A stretch of DNA of 64,000 nucleotides, taken from Isoptericola sp. BMS4. GTDB taxonomy: Bacteria; Actinomycetota; Actinomycetes; Actinomycetales; Cellulomonadaceae. The notes below the pieces were generated by a model that was not told where the DNA came from, searched no databases, and worked only from the letters and a program-made list of their open reading frames with translations. Both the position numbers and the translations under genes were made by a program. Shown here one piece after another: positions 33,361 through 41,865 of this stretch (its first letter is position 1; each line of letters opens with the position of its first letter). The stretch is from NCBI RefSeq assembly GCF_011634835.1, contig NZ_SIRP01000001.1:2870189-2934188 (forward strand). Reading direction: 5' to 3'.

Positions 33361-34261
33361 GGAGCTGCGTCACGAGGAACCCGCTGACCATGTTCAGCCA
33401 GAGGAACCGGCGCCACCCCGGCCGGGCCCGCTCGCACTCCTCGTCACGGAGCCGGCGGTACGGCGCGATGCTGAACAGGTACGGCAGCGGGACGACCGCG
33501 GCGAGCAGGGCCGGCCACCCCGCGGCCGCCATCGCCACGGCCGCGAGCGCGTAGCCCGCCATCGCCGCCCGCACCGTGGCGCCGGCGCCGAGCCATGTGG
33601 CGACCGAGGCGATGCCGGCCGCCCGGTCGGCGACGACGTCCTGCACGGCACCGAACGCGTGCGAGGCCATCCCCCACAGGAAGAAGGCCACGAGGGTCGC
33701 GACCGCGGTCCGGCCCGGCTCGGCGCCCGCGAGCGCGAGGCCGAACACGGCGGGGCTGACGAAGTGCGTGCTGGACGTGACGGAGTCCAGCACCGGGCGC
33801 TCCTTGAACCGGAGCACGGGGACGGAGTAGGCGACGACGGCGACGACGCTCACGGCGAGCACCGCCGTCGACGCCGGCGTCCCGGCCAGGACAAGGAACA
33901 CCAGGAAGGGCGCGTTGGCCAGGCCGGACGCCCACAGCACCGTGCGGTGCCAGGCCCGGTCCAGCACCACGCCCTCGACGCCGCCCTTGCGGGGGTTGCG
34001 CAGGTCCGACTCGTAGTCGAAGACGTCGTTCACCCCGTACATCAGCAGGTTGTACGGGATCAGGAAGTACAGCGCGCCGACCACGAGGACGGCGTCGAGA
34101 CCACCGCCGCCCAGCAGGTAGGCGGCCGCGAACGGGTAGGCCGTGTTGACCCAGCTGATCGGGCGGGACGCTCCCAGGAGCTGGGCGAGGACGCCGCCCG
34201 GCACCGACCGCGAGACCCCGGCCGACGCGCCTGCCGAGCCCGACGGGGCCGGCGCGCTCAC
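33332..34261 (-). CDS. crtEb: UbiA-type prenyltransferase, probable lycopene elongase
   Basis: A 309-residue integral membrane prenyltransferase with about eight helices. It has two Asp-rich motifs, NDVFDYESD and DVVADRAAG, that bind prenyl diphosphate through Mg2+. As the last gene after crtE-crtB-crtI-crtY-crtY it fits CrtEb/LbtBC, which adds C5 units to lycopene in C50 carotenoid pathways (decaprenoxanthin, sarcinaxanthin). A different UbiA role (such as menaquinone) is unlikely in this operon. The start overlaps the previous gene by 4 bp. The 3' end overlaps the convergent flavoprotein gene. Confidence 0.85.
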   Translation of the reverse strand: MSAPAPSGSAGASAGVSRSVPGGVLAQLLGASRPISWVNTAYPFAAAYLLGGGGLDAVLVVGALYFLIPYNLLMYGVNDVFDYESDLRNPRKGGVEGVVLDRAWHRTVLWASGLANAPFLVFLVLAGTPASTAVLAVSVVAVVAYSVPVLRFKERPVLDSVTSSTHFVSPAVFGLALAGAEPGRTAVATLVAFFLWGMASHAFGAVQDVVADRAAGIASVATWLGAGATVRAAMAGYALAAVAMAAAGWPALLAAVVPLPYLFSIAPYRRLRDEECERARPGWRRFLWLNMVSGFLVTQLLIAVALGLL

Positions 34262-34587
34262 GCCGCCTCCTCACGCGCGGGTCCCCCGCGACCGCCGAGC
34301 AGCTGCCACACCGCGGGGAGCAGGAGCGCCGCGGCCAGGGGCCAGGCGAAGTCCTCCACGGGCGCCGCGCCGACACGCAGCCCGCTCAGCGCGGCCTCGT
34401 CGAACCGGTAGAGGTCGGCCGCGATCATGAGCGAGTCGAAGACCGCCGTGAGGACGACGAGCGCGGCGGCCACGAGCACGACGCTCCCCCACCACCGGGC
34501 ACCCGGCCGCACCCGGACCGCGCACACCAGGGCCACCACCGCCGCGACGACGACGACGCCGCACGCCAGCCAGCCGTAAGAGCTCAT
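34258..34587 (-). CDS. crtYf: Lycopene cyclase domain protein, second subunit
   Basis: A 109-residue membrane protein with three hydrophobic helices (YGWLACGVVVVAAVVALVCA; VVLVAAALVVLTAVFDSLMI; PVEDFAWPLAAALLLPAVWQ). The segment FDSLMIAADLYRFDE, then VEDFAWPL, is the hallmark of the heterodimeric C50 carotenoid cyclase half. With the preceding gene it should form the epsilon/gamma-type cyclase acting on flavuxanthin-like C50 intermediates. The choice of the Yf rather than Yh name is by analogy only. Overlaps both neighbours by 4 bp. Confidence 0.85.
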   Translation of the reverse strand: MSSYGWLACGVVVVAAVVALVCAVRVRPGARWWGSVVLVAAALVVLTAVFDSLMIAADLYRFDEAALSGLRVGAAPVEDFAWPLAAALLLPAVWQLLGGRGGPAREEAA

Positions 34588-34934
34588 CGACCCACCTCCT
34601 GCTCACGACGGGCGCGAGCCGACCGCCGCGCGCCGAACCGTTCGGCGACACCCCACAGCACCATCGTGAGGTAGCACAGGAACGTCACGAAGACGACCTC
34701 CTCGATCGGCAGGTGCGGCAGGACCTCGATCCCGCTCAGGGCCGCGCCGCCTCCGCGACCGTAGAACCCGAGCGCGATCGCCGCGAGGTCGGCGAGCAGG
34801 AAGAACACCACCCCGCACGCGACGGTGACGGCGGCGCGGCGGGGCGTGGCGAACGCGAACAGGCGCCACCGCCGGTCCACGGCGGCCGTCCCCGCCACGG
34901 ACACCAGGAGACACGCCAGGTACAGCCACCTCAT
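34584..34934 (-). CDS. crtYe: Lycopene cyclase domain protein, first subunit
   Basis: A 116-residue membrane protein with three helices (YLACLLVSVAGTAAVDRRWR; AAVTVACGVVFFLLADLAAI; LPIEEVVFVTFLCYLTMVLW). GIEVLPHLPIEEVVF contains the PxEE motif shared by CrtYe/CrtYc-type cyclase subunits. It pairs with the following gene as a heterodimer. ATG 34934 overlaps the crtI stop by 4 bp, and its own stop overlaps the next start, so stoichiometric coupled translation is likely. Confidence 0.86.
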   Translation of the reverse strand: MRWLYLACLLVSVAGTAAVDRRWRLFAFATPRRAAVTVACGVVFFLLADLAAIALGFYGRGGGAALSGIEVLPHLPIEEVVFVTFLCYLTMVLWGVAERFGARRSARARREQEVGR

Positions 34935-36502
34935 GCCGGCTCCGGCAGCGGGCCCGCGGACCTGTCCCCGCGCAGCCGCTTGAGGACGAGCTCCGCGCTG
35001 ATCAGGCACATCGGCAGGCCGATCCCCGGGATCGTGCTGGCCCCGGCATAGTAGAGGCCGTCCACGGCCCGGGAGGCGTTGCGTCCGCGCAGGAACGCGC
35101 TCTGTCGCCACGTGTGGGCCGGGCCCAGCGCTCCCCCGGACCAGGCGTGCAGGTCCGCGGCGAAGTCGCCCGGGCCGACCGTGCGCCGCAGGACGACGCG
35201 CTCGGCGAGGTCGTGGACGCCGGACCACTCCGCGACCAGCGTGACCGCGGCGTCCGCCACCCGCTCGACGGCGGGGTCGCCGGCGCCGTCGAGCCCGCCC
35301 CGGCCGAGCCGCGGGTCGGCCGGCACGGGAACGAGCACGAACAGGTTCTCGAACCCGTCGGGGGCGACCGTCGGGTCGGTCGCCGACGGGCGGCAGACGT
35401 AGCAGGAGGCAGGGTCCGGCACCCGCTTCTGCGCACCGAAGACGTCGTCGAAGTTCCGTTCCCAGTCGCGGGTGAAGAAGAGCGAGTGGTGGGCCAGCTC
35501 CGGCAGCGCGCCGCGGACCCCGAGATTGACCAGGACGGCGCCCGGCCCGGGGTCGCGTCGCTCCCACCAGGGCTCCGGGTAGGTCTGCACCTCGGGCGGC
35601 AGCAGCGCGGTCTCGACGTGGTGCAGGTCCGCGGCGCCCACGACGACGTCGGCGGCGAGGAACCGCTCATGGCCGTCCTGCCGGAACCGGACGCCGGTGG
35701 CCCGGGCACGCCCGCGCGACGGCGTCGTCGTCGTGACGGCCGTGACCGTCGCGCCCGTGCGCAGGCGGGCGCCCTCCTTCTCGGCACGCGCGGCGATCGC
35801 CTCGACGACGCGGGCGAACCCGCCCCGCGGGTAGCGCACGCCGTCGACCAGGTCGAGGTGGCTCATCATGTGGTACATGCTGGGCGCCCGGTCCGGCGAC
35901 GACCCGAGGAAGACGGCCGGATACCCGAGGATCTGACGGAGCCGCCGGTCGGAGAACGACCGCGCGACGAAGGTGTCCAGCGTGGTGCGCAGGAGGGAGA
36001 CCAGGCGAGGCGCGCTCGCCAGGACCTCGCGGCGCAGGAACGGCACCGGCGACTCGAAGCTCGTGTAGAGGAAGCTGCGCGTCGCGACGTCGTGCACCTC
36101 GCGCGCCGACGCGAGGTAGCGCTCGAGCCGGGCCCCTGCCCCGGGCTCGAGCGCCTCGAACGTCGCGACGTTGGCCGCCACGTCGGCGCGCACGTCCACG
36201 GGGCGCTCGTCGCCCTCGAAGAAGACGCGGTACCCGGGGTCGAGGACGTCGAGGTCCAGCTCGGCCTCGGCCGTCGTGCCCAGCAGGCGGAAGAAGTGGT
36301 CGAAGGCCTCGGGCATCAGGTACCAGGACGGACCGGTGTCGAAGCGGAACCCGTCCTGGGACCAGGAGCCCGCACGGCCGCCGAGGTGCTCCTGCTGCTC
36401 GAGCAGCTCCACGTCGTACCCGTCGCGCGCCAGCAGGGCGGCGGTCGCGAGCCCCGCGACACCGCCGCCGACGACGACCGCCCGCCGGGGCGTGCCCGTC
36501 AC
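34931..36502 (-). CDS. crtI: Phytoene desaturase
   Basis: A 523-residue flavoenzyme that introduces four double bases-worth of desaturations, converting phytoene to lycopene. It has the N-terminal FAD fold AVVVGGGVAGLATAALLARD followed by ELLEQQEHLGGRAGSW, a central substrate region, and a C-terminal GLYYAGASTIPGIGLPMCLI, the bacterial-type carotenoid dehydrogenase signature. GTG 36502 overlaps the crtB stop (GTGA). It is the third enzyme in the operon after CrtE and CrtB. Length is normal. Confidence 0.95.
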   Translation of the reverse strand: MTGTPRRAVVVGGGVAGLATAALLARDGYDVELLEQQEHLGGRAGSWSQDGFRFDTGPSWYLMPEAFDHFFRLLGTTAEAELDLDVLDPGYRVFFEGDERPVDVRADVAANVATFEALEPGAGARLERYLASAREVHDVATRSFLYTSFESPVPFLRREVLASAPRLVSLLRTTLDTFVARSFSDRRLRQILGYPAVFLGSSPDRAPSMYHMMSHLDLVDGVRYPRGGFARVVEAIAARAEKEGARLRTGATVTAVTTTTPSRGRARATGVRFRQDGHERFLAADVVVGAADLHHVETALLPPEVQTYPEPWWERRDPGPGAVLVNLGVRGALPELAHHSLFFTRDWERNFDDVFGAQKRVPDPASCYVCRPSATDPTVAPDGFENLFVLVPVPADPRLGRGGLDGAGDPAVERVADAAVTLVAEWSGVHDLAERVVLRRTVGPGDFAADLHAWSGGALGPAHTWRQSAFLRGRNASRAVDGLYYAGASTIPGIGLPMCLISAELVLKRLRGDRSAGPLPEPA

Positions 36503-37407
36503 GACCGGCCCCCGAGAACGAGGGCGCGCACCAGGATCCACGCCTTGCCCGCCGCGGGCACCCGCACGCGCGTGCGTCGCAGACGGCCCGGGGGCACGCG
36601 GCGCAGCCGGCGCGAGAGCGCGGCGAACAGCCCGTGGGCCGCGCCCACCGCCCGGCGGCTGCTGCGCGGCAGGCGCGCCACGGCGGTCGCGGCGACCGCG
36701 AGGTCGGCGTCGATGTCGTCGAGGATCTGGTCCCGGCGCGCGGCGTCGAGGCGCCCGCCGGTCCCCGGGAGGTAGGTCCGGCCCCGCAGGTCCTCGTCGG
36801 CGCCCAGGTCGCGCAGGAAGTTGACCTTCTGGAACGCCGCGCCGAGCCGCCGCGCCCCCGGGGCGAGATCGTCGTAGTCGGCCCGGTCCGCCGCGTCCGG
36901 GGCGGCGACGAACACCCGCAGGCACATCAGGCCGACCACCTCGGCGGACCCGTACACGTAGTCGGCGAGCGTGTTCTCGTCGTGGCTCGTCACGCTGAGG
37001 TCGGTGCGCATGGACGCGAAGAAGGGCCGGATCAGGTCGGACCCGATCCCGCACTCGCGCGCCGTCAGCGCGAAGGCGTGCACGACGAGGTTGGTGCTGC
37101 GGCCGGTCGCCACGGCGTCGAGGGTCTCGGCCTCGAGCGCGTCGAGCTGCGCCCCGGTCCGGGGGTCGCCCGCGGCCGGCCCGTCGACGAGCTCGTCGGC
37201 CACGCGGACGAGGGCGTACACGTCACGCACGTGGGTCCGGACGGGCTCCGCCAGCAGCCGGCAGGCCCAGCCGAACGACGTCGAGTAGCCGGCGATGACG
37301 GCGCGGGCGCTGCGGCGGGCGACCCGGTCGTACAGGGGGTCCGCCGGGACGCTCGCCGCGGTGACGGGGACGGCCGACGCGGCACGGGCCTCGGTCCGGG
37401 CGGTCAT
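36499..37407 (-). CDS. crtB: Phytoene synthase
   Basis: A 302-residue squalene/phytoene synthase condensing two geranylgeranyl diphosphates. It has IAGYSTSFGWACRLLAEPVR, the first Asp-rich motif region VRVADELVDG, YVYGSAEVVGLMCLRVF, and the second motif FQKVNFLRDLGADEDLRGRTYLP. The protein runs four bases into crtI and overlaps crtE by 4 bp. The C-terminal arm is basic and may contact the membrane. Confidence 0.95.
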   Translation of the reverse strand: MTARTEARAASAVPVTAASVPADPLYDRVARRSARAVIAGYSTSFGWACRLLAEPVRTHVRDVYALVRVADELVDGPAAGDPRTGAQLDALEAETLDAVATGRSTNLVVHAFALTARECGIGSDLIRPFFASMRTDLSVTSHDENTLADYVYGSAEVVGLMCLRVFVAAPDAADRADYDDLAPGARRLGAAFQKVNFLRDLGADEDLRGRTYLPGTGGRLDAARRDQILDDIDADLAVAATAVARLPRSSRRAVGAAHGLFAALSRRLRRVPPGRLRRTRVRVPAAGKAWILVRALVLGGRS

Positions 37408-38453
37408 GCCGCCTGCCTGAGCACGCCGCGGGTGCGGTCGTCCAGCCAGTCGAGCAGCTCGGTAGGCAGCCCCACCTCCGCGGCCAGCCTGAGTGCGGCC
37501 TCGAGCCGGTCCCGCGCGACGTCCTCCACGAAGCGCCGCGAGCCGCTCTCCTCCAGCAGCGCGCACACGCGGTCCGCCTGCGCCGGGGTGAGCGACGACG
37601 ACCCGTGCAGCGGGGCGATGGAGGCCCACTGCGGGGTGGAGCGAGCATGGGCGACGAGCAGCGTCACCCGTCCCTGACGGAGGTCGGTGAGGCGGCTCTT
37701 GCCGCTGCGCTCCTCGTCGCCGAACGTCCCGATGAGATCGTCCTGGAGCTGGAACGCGAGGCCGGCGAGCCGCCCCACGTCCCCCAGCCGCTCGACGACG
37801 TCCGGCCCCGCCGCGGCGAGAAGGGCTCCGGCCTGCAGGGGAAGCGCGAAGGAGTAGGCCGCCGTCTTGCGCTCGGCCGCGGCGACCACCTCCTCGACGG
37901 TGGCCTCGCCGACGCCCGCGGAGAGACCGACGTCCGCCAGCTCGCCCGCGGCGCTGACGTGCACGGCGCGGTCGACGAGGTCGTACAGCCGCCGGAGGGT
38001 GGCCGGCGGCGCGCCGCACAGCGCGATCGCGCGCAGCGCCCCCGCCAGGGCCAGGTCGCCCGCGAGGATGCCCGCGGTGTCCGCGTAGGCGCGCTGGCCC
38101 GGCTCTCCGGCTCCCGCGTCCCGGGCGCGGCGCGCCGCCGCGCCGGACACGTTGGGGCGGCCGCGCCGGGTGCGGTCCCCGTCGATCACGTCGTCGTGGG
38201 CGACGAACGCGGTGTGCAGGAGCTCGACGGCGGCGCCGACGTCGGCGGCGAGGCGCCGGTCCCGGCCGCCGTACGCCAGGTACGTCGCCGTGAGCAGCGC
38301 CGGGCGGAACCGCTTGCCGCCGGACGTCGATTCCGCCACGTCCGACCACAGGTCGCGGTAGGGGTCCCCGAGGTCGCGGGAGATGACGTCCCCGCGCCGG
38401 GCGAACTCGCGCAGCGCGGGCGAGGGGTCGAGCCGCGGCACCGTCGCCGTCAT
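37404..38453 (-). CDS. crtE: Geranylgeranyl diphosphate synthase
   Basis: A 349-residue trans-prenyltransferase. The first Asp-rich motif is HDDVIDGDRTRRGRP, preceded by GGKRFRPALLTATYLAYGG, and the second motif is LAFQLQDDLIGTFGDEERSG. It supplies GGPP to CrtB and may serve other isoprenoids as well. It lies between idi and crtB, with 4-bp overlaps at both ends. In C. glutamicum GGPP is the ligand that releases the MarR-type regulator CrtR, so this product may also be the signal for the regulator at 39.1 kb. Confidence 0.93.
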   Translation of the reverse strand: MTATVPRLDPSPALREFARRGDVISRDLGDPYRDLWSDVAESTSGGKRFRPALLTATYLAYGGRDRRLAADVGAAVELLHTAFVAHDDVIDGDRTRRGRPNVSGAAARRARDAGAGEPGQRAYADTAGILAGDLALAGALRAIALCGAPPATLRRLYDLVDRAVHVSAAGELADVGLSAGVGEATVEEVVAAAERKTAAYSFALPLQAGALLAAAGPDVVERLGDVGRLAGLAFQLQDDLIGTFGDEERSGKSRLTDLRQGRVTLLVAHARSTPQWASIAPLHGSSSLTPAQADRVCALLEESGSRRFVEDVARDRLEAALRLAAEVGLPTELLDWLDDRTRGVLRQAA

Positions 38454-39031
38454 CGGAGCGGCTCCGGCCAGGTCTCGGACGTGCCCCGGGACCCGCGCAG
38501 CTCGGGCACCTGCGCCACCGACCAGGGGCTCAGTATCCACGGCGCCACGTCCACCAGGACCTCCACGTCCTCGATCCGTACCCAGCGTAGGTCCATGATC
38601 TCGTCCGGGTGGGGCTCCGGATCGGCCTCGGAGGAGGCGAAAAATACGGGACAAACCTCGTTCTCCACCACGCCCCCGGCATCGACGGCGCGGTAGCGGA
38701 AGTCCGGGAGCACCACGTCCACGGTGTCGAGGTCCATCCCGAGCTCGTGGCGGGCGTGCCGGCGGACGGCGTCCTGCAGGGCCTCCCCCTCGCGGGGATG
38801 ACCGCAGAAGGAGTTGGTCCACACCCCGGGCCAGGTGCGCTTGGACAGCGCCCGCCGGGTGAGCAGCAGCTCCCCGTCGGGGCGGAAGAGGTAGCAGGAG
38901 AACCCGAGGTGCAGGGGTGTGTCACGCGTGTGGACGGTCGCCCGTGGCGCCGTCCCCGCGGGGGCACCCTCCTCGTCGAGCAGGACCACGTGGTCGGGGG
39001 TGTCGGCACCCAACGCTCTCCACCTCCGCAT
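38450..39031 (-). CDS. idi: Isopentenyl-diphosphate delta-isomerase, type I
   Basis: A 193-residue Nudix-fold enzyme interconverting IPP and DMAPP. It has the metal/catalytic motifs PLHLGFSCYLFRPDGELLLT, KRTWPGVWTNSFCGHPREGE (active Cys and His), RRHARHELGMDLDTVDVVLP and VENEVCPVFFA (catalytic Glu). First gene of the carotenoid operon. ATG 39031 starts at the usual family N-terminus. The operator at 39045-39057 overlaps its promoter, 14 bp upstream of the start codon. Divergent from marR. Confidence 0.94.
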   Translation of the reverse strand: MRRWRALGADTPDHVVLLDEEGAPAGTAPRATVHTRDTPLHLGFSCYLFRPDGELLLTRRALSKRTWPGVWTNSFCGHPREGEALQDAVRRHARHELGMDLDTVDVVLPDFRYRAVDAGGVVENEVCPVFFASSEADPEPHPDEIMDLRWVRIEDVEVLVDVAPWILSPWSVAQVPELRGSRGTSETWPEPLR

Positions 39032-39044
39032 GTCGACCAAATAA

Positions 39045-39057
39045 CTAGCCCGGCTAG
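39045..39057. promoter_or_regulatory. MarR/CrtR-type operator between idi and marR
   Basis: CTAGCC-C-GGCTAG is a perfect inverted repeat within the 51-bp divergent promoter region. It covers the likely -10 region of the idi operon on the minus strand and lies just upstream of the marR -10 hexamer TAGCAT (39071-39076). The same motif recurs at 39651-39663. Confidence 0.75.
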
Positions 39058-39082
39058 CAATAAGGAAAGGTAGCATCGAACC

Positions 39083-39616
39083 ATGCCGCTCACCAGTCCA
39101 CGCCCGTACTGGTACGACGACGACCGTGCGGTCGTCGCCGTCCTCGAGGCGCTGCGCCGGTTCCGGCGCGCGGACCAGGAGATGCGCACGCGGATCAGCG
39201 CCGGCATGCGGATGAACGTGACGGACCTGCAAGCGCTGCGGTTCGTCATCGCCGCGGAGCGCCGCGGCACGGCCACGACTCCCCGTGCGCTGGCCGAGCA
39301 CCTGCACATCTCGACGGCATCGACCACCAAGCTGCTCGACCGCCTCGCCGCCTCGGGGCACCTCGTCCGGGAGCCGCACCCCACCGACCGCCGCTCGCTC
39401 GTCGTCGTCGCCACCGACCACGCGCACCACGAGGTGCGGGAGCGCCTGGCCCGCATGCACGAGGAGATGGCGCAGATCGCCCACGACATCCCCCCCGCGG
39501 CCCGTCCGTCCGTCGAGCAGTTCCTGCTCGCCATGGCGGACCGGCTCGAGCAGGAGGGCGACGTCGAGCCCCTGCGCCCCGACCCGCACCTCGACGGCCC
39601 GAGCCCGACCGCCTGA
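39083..39616 (+). CDS. MarR family regulator, CrtR-like
   Basis: A 177-residue winged-helix regulator: LRRFRRADQEMRTRISAGMR, the HTH TPRALAEHLHISTASTTKLL, the wing HLVREPHPTDRRSLVVVATD, and C-terminal dimerisation helices. Divergent from the carotenoid operon, as crtR is in C. glutamicum, where the protein represses crt genes and senses GGPP. The transcript is probably leaderless (TAGCAT ends 6 nt before the ATG). Two identical-half operators (39045 and 39651) flank the gene. The assignment to CrtR rests on position and family only. Confidence 0.85.
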   Translation: MPLTSPRPYWYDDDRAVVAVLEALRRFRRADQEMRTRISAGMRMNVTDLQALRFVIAAERRGTATTPRALAEHLHISTASTTKLLDRLAASGHLVREPHPTDRRSLVVVATDHAHHEVRERLARMHEEMAQIAHDIPPAARPSVEQFLLAMADRLEQEGDVEPLRPDPHLDGPSPTA

Positions 39617-39650
39617 CCTGGAGGAGGGCTCCCGCGCGGCGCGCATATCG

Positions 39651-39663
39651 CTAGCCAGGCTAG
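39651..39663. promoter_or_regulatory. Second MarR/CrtR-type operator
   Basis: CTAGCC-A-GGCTAG has the same half-sites as 39045-39057 and abuts the -10-like TAACAT (39664-39669), which is 6 nt before the ATG of the NmrA/DUF2867 gene. It places that gene under the same regulator. Confidence 0.75.
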
Positions 39664-39675
39664 TAACATTGCCTC

Positions 39676-41196
39676 ATGCCTCCCACCCCGCAGGCACGCA
39701 GCCGACCGAGCGCCGGCGACCTCGTCCTGGTCACCGGCGCCACGGGCTACATCGGCGGCAGGCTGGTCCCGGAGCTCCTCGACGCCGGCTACGCCGTCCG
39801 CGTGCTGGCACGCCACCCCGAGCGGATCGCCTCGCGGAGCTGGGCCGACGACGTCGAGGTCGTCCCCGGCGACGCGACCTCCCGCGACGACCTGCGCCGG
39901 GCCCTCGCCGGGGTCGACGTCGCCTACTACCTCGTCCACGCGCTCGGTGCCGGGCGAGGGTTCGCCGACCGTGACCGCGCCACCGCGCGGGGCTTCGCGA
40001 CCGTGGCCCGGGAGCGAGGCGTGCGCCGCGTCGTCTACCTGGGCGGCCTGCACCCCGCCGACGAGCGGCTGTCGCCCCACCTGGAGTCGCGGCGTGAGGT
40101 CGGCGAGATCCTCCTCGACGGCGGCGTGCCCACGGTGGTGCTGCGGGCCGCCGTGATCCTCGGCTCCGGCAGCGCGTCGTTCGAGATGATGCGCTACCTC
40201 ACCGAGCGCCTGCCCGCGATGGTCGCCCCGCGCTGGATCGACAACCGCATCCAGCCGATCGCCGTGCGCGACGTGCTGCGCTACCTGGTGGGGGCCGCGA
40301 GCATCCCGTCCGACGTCAGCCGGGCCTTCGACATCGGCGGGCCCGACGTGCTGACGTACCGCGAGATGATGCAGCGGTACGCCGCGGTGGCGGGACTGCG
40401 CCCCCGGGTGATCCGCGCCGTCCCCGTGCTGACGCCCGGGCTGGCGAGCCACTGGGTGGGGCTCGTGACCCCCGTGCCCCCGGCCATCGCCCGCCCGCTC
40501 GTCGGCTCGCTCGTGCACGAGGTCGTCACCCAGGAGGACGACATCAAGGCCTACGTGCCCGACCCCCCGGAGGGCATGCTGGGCTTCGACGCCGCGGTCG
40601 AGCTCGCGCTGACGCGGATCCGCGACCTGGACGTGCGCACGAGCTGGACGTCTGCCTCGACGCAGGGCGCGCCGTCGGACCCGCTCCCCCAGGACCCGGA
40701 CTGGGCGGGCGGCAGCCTTCTCGTGGACGACCGCTCCCGCGAGGTGCGCACCACTCCCGAGGCGCTCTGGACGGTCGTCGAGGGCATCGGCGGCGCGCAC
40801 GGCTGGTACTCGTGGCGTCTCGGCTGGGTGGCCCGAGGGGCCATGGACAGGCTCTTCGGCGGCCCGGGGCTGCGCCGCGGGCGCCGGCACCCGCACCGGC
40901 TCGCCCCCGGCGACGCCCTCGACTGGTGGCGGGTGGAGGCCGTCGAGCCCGGGCACCTGCTGCGCCTGCGCGCGGAGATGCGGCTGCCCGGCCTCGCCTG
41001 GCTCGAGCTCTCCGTGGAGCCGGGCGACCCGTACCCCACGTTCCGCCAGCGCGCGATCTTCTACCCCCGGGGCCTGCTCGGCCAGGCGTACTGGTGGGCG
41101 ATCAGCCCGTTCCACGGCATCGTCTTCGGCGGCATGCAGCGCAACATCGCCCGCGCCGCCGAGGCCGGACCGCGCGGAAAGGCCCACGACAAGTGA
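39676..41196 (+). CDS. NmrA-like SDR fused to a DUF2867 domain
   Basis: A 506-residue two-domain protein. Residues 15-300 are an atypical short-chain dehydrogenase/NmrA fold: LVLVTGATGYIGGRLVPELL, VDVAYYLVHALGAGRGF, RRVVYLGGLHP, NRIQPIAVRDVLRYL. Residues about 350-500 are the SRPBCC-like DUF2867 region (DDRSREVRTTPEALWTVVEG, ending FYPRGLLGQAYWWAISPFHG). The substrate is unknown. The upstream operator shared with the carotenoid operon suggests a role in carotenoid or isoprenoid metabolism or membrane adaptation. A leaderless start is likely. Confidence 0.85.
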   Translation: MPPTPQARSRPSAGDLVLVTGATGYIGGRLVPELLDAGYAVRVLARHPERIASRSWADDVEVVPGDATSRDDLRRALAGVDVAYYLVHALGAGRGFADRDRATARGFATVARERGVRRVVYLGGLHPADERLSPHLESRREVGEILLDGGVPTVVLRAAVILGSGSASFEMMRYLTERLPAMVAPRWIDNRIQPIAVRDVLRYLVGAASIPSDVSRAFDIGGPDVLTYREMMQRYAAVAGLRPRVIRAVPVLTPGLASHWVGLVTPVPPAIARPLVGSLVHEVVTQEDDIKAYVPDPPEGMLGFDAAVELALTRIRDLDVRTSWTSASTQGAPSDPLPQDPDWAGGSLLVDDRSREVRTTPEALWTVVEGIGGAHGWYSWRLGWVARGAMDRLFGGPGLRRGRRHPHRLAPGDALDWWRVEAVEPGHLLRLRAEMRLPGLAWLELSVEPGDPYPTFRQRAIFYPRGLLGQAYWWAISPFHGIVFGGMQRNIARAAEAGPRGKAHDK

Positions 41197-41216
41197 AAGT
41201 AAGTGCTTACTTGCAC
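41193..41216. promoter_or_regulatory. Inverted-repeat operator upstream of TetR
   Basis: AAGTAAG-TG-CTTACTT (41197-41212) is a perfect palindrome, extended outward to 11-bp arms with one mismatch (41193-41203 and 41206-41216). It ends 13 bp before the ATG of the TetR gene and overlaps the stop of the preceding gene. Likely autoregulatory. Confidence 0.7.
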
Positions 41217-41229
41217 TAGGGTCGGCCGC

Positions 41230-41865
41230 ATGAGCCCGCACCGTCCTCCCGAGACCCGCGCACGCATCCTCACCGAGGCCATGCGCCTCTTCGGCGAGAA
41301 CGGCTTCGCCGCGACCCGCGTCGCCGACATCGAGCGGGCCGCCGGGCTCGCCCAGGGCGCGGGCGGGATCTACCGCCACTTCCGTTCCAAGGCCGAGGTG
41401 CTGGCCGAGGGCGTCGCCTGGCAGCTCACCCGGGCCGAGGATCTGCACGCCCGGCTCGAGGCGGACGCCTCGTCCGGGCGCTCCTCGGGCGACGCGGTGG
41501 CGGGCCTGGTGGTCGCCGCCCTCGCGACGCTCGACGGCGAGGGCGACCTCAACCGGCTGATCGTGCGCGACCTGCGCCTGTTCCCCGACCTGCTGGAGCA
41601 GGTGCGCGAGCGCGAGCTGCGGCGCATCACCGAGGTCGCCGGCGCGTGGTTCGCGCAGAAGTCGGCGGCCGGCGACGACCGCGACTGGGTCGCCGTCGCC
41701 ACGGTCCTCACCGGCGCGGTCGCCCACTACTGGCTGCTGCGCGACGTGTTCGTCAGTCACCCGTCGGGCGTGGCGGAACCCCGGTTCGTCGAGGCGGTCT
41801 CCGGGATCGTCACCGGGCTGCTCGCCGACACCACCGACGCGGTGACCGTGGGGGGCGCGCGATGA
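41230..41865 (+). CDS. TetR family transcriptional regulator
   Basis: A 211-residue repressor: RARILTEAMRLFGENGFAAT, RVADIERAAGLAQGAGGIYR, HFRSKAEVLAEGV form the HTH. The remaining helices are the ligand domain with a C-terminal TetR_C-like part. ATG 41230 is chosen; the long palindrome directly upstream is its likely site. The stop overlaps the start of the epimerase gene (ATGA at 41862), so regulator and enzyme are co-translated. Confidence 0.88.
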   Translation: MSPHRPPETRARILTEAMRLFGENGFAATRVADIERAAGLAQGAGGIYRHFRSKAEVLAEGVAWQLTRAEDLHARLEADASSGRSSGDAVAGLVVAALATLDGEGDLNRLIVRDLRLFPDLLEQVRERELRRITEVAGAWFAQKSAAGDDRDWVAVATVLTGAVAHYWLLRDVFVSHPSGVAEPRFVEAVSGIVTGLLADTTDAVTVGGAR

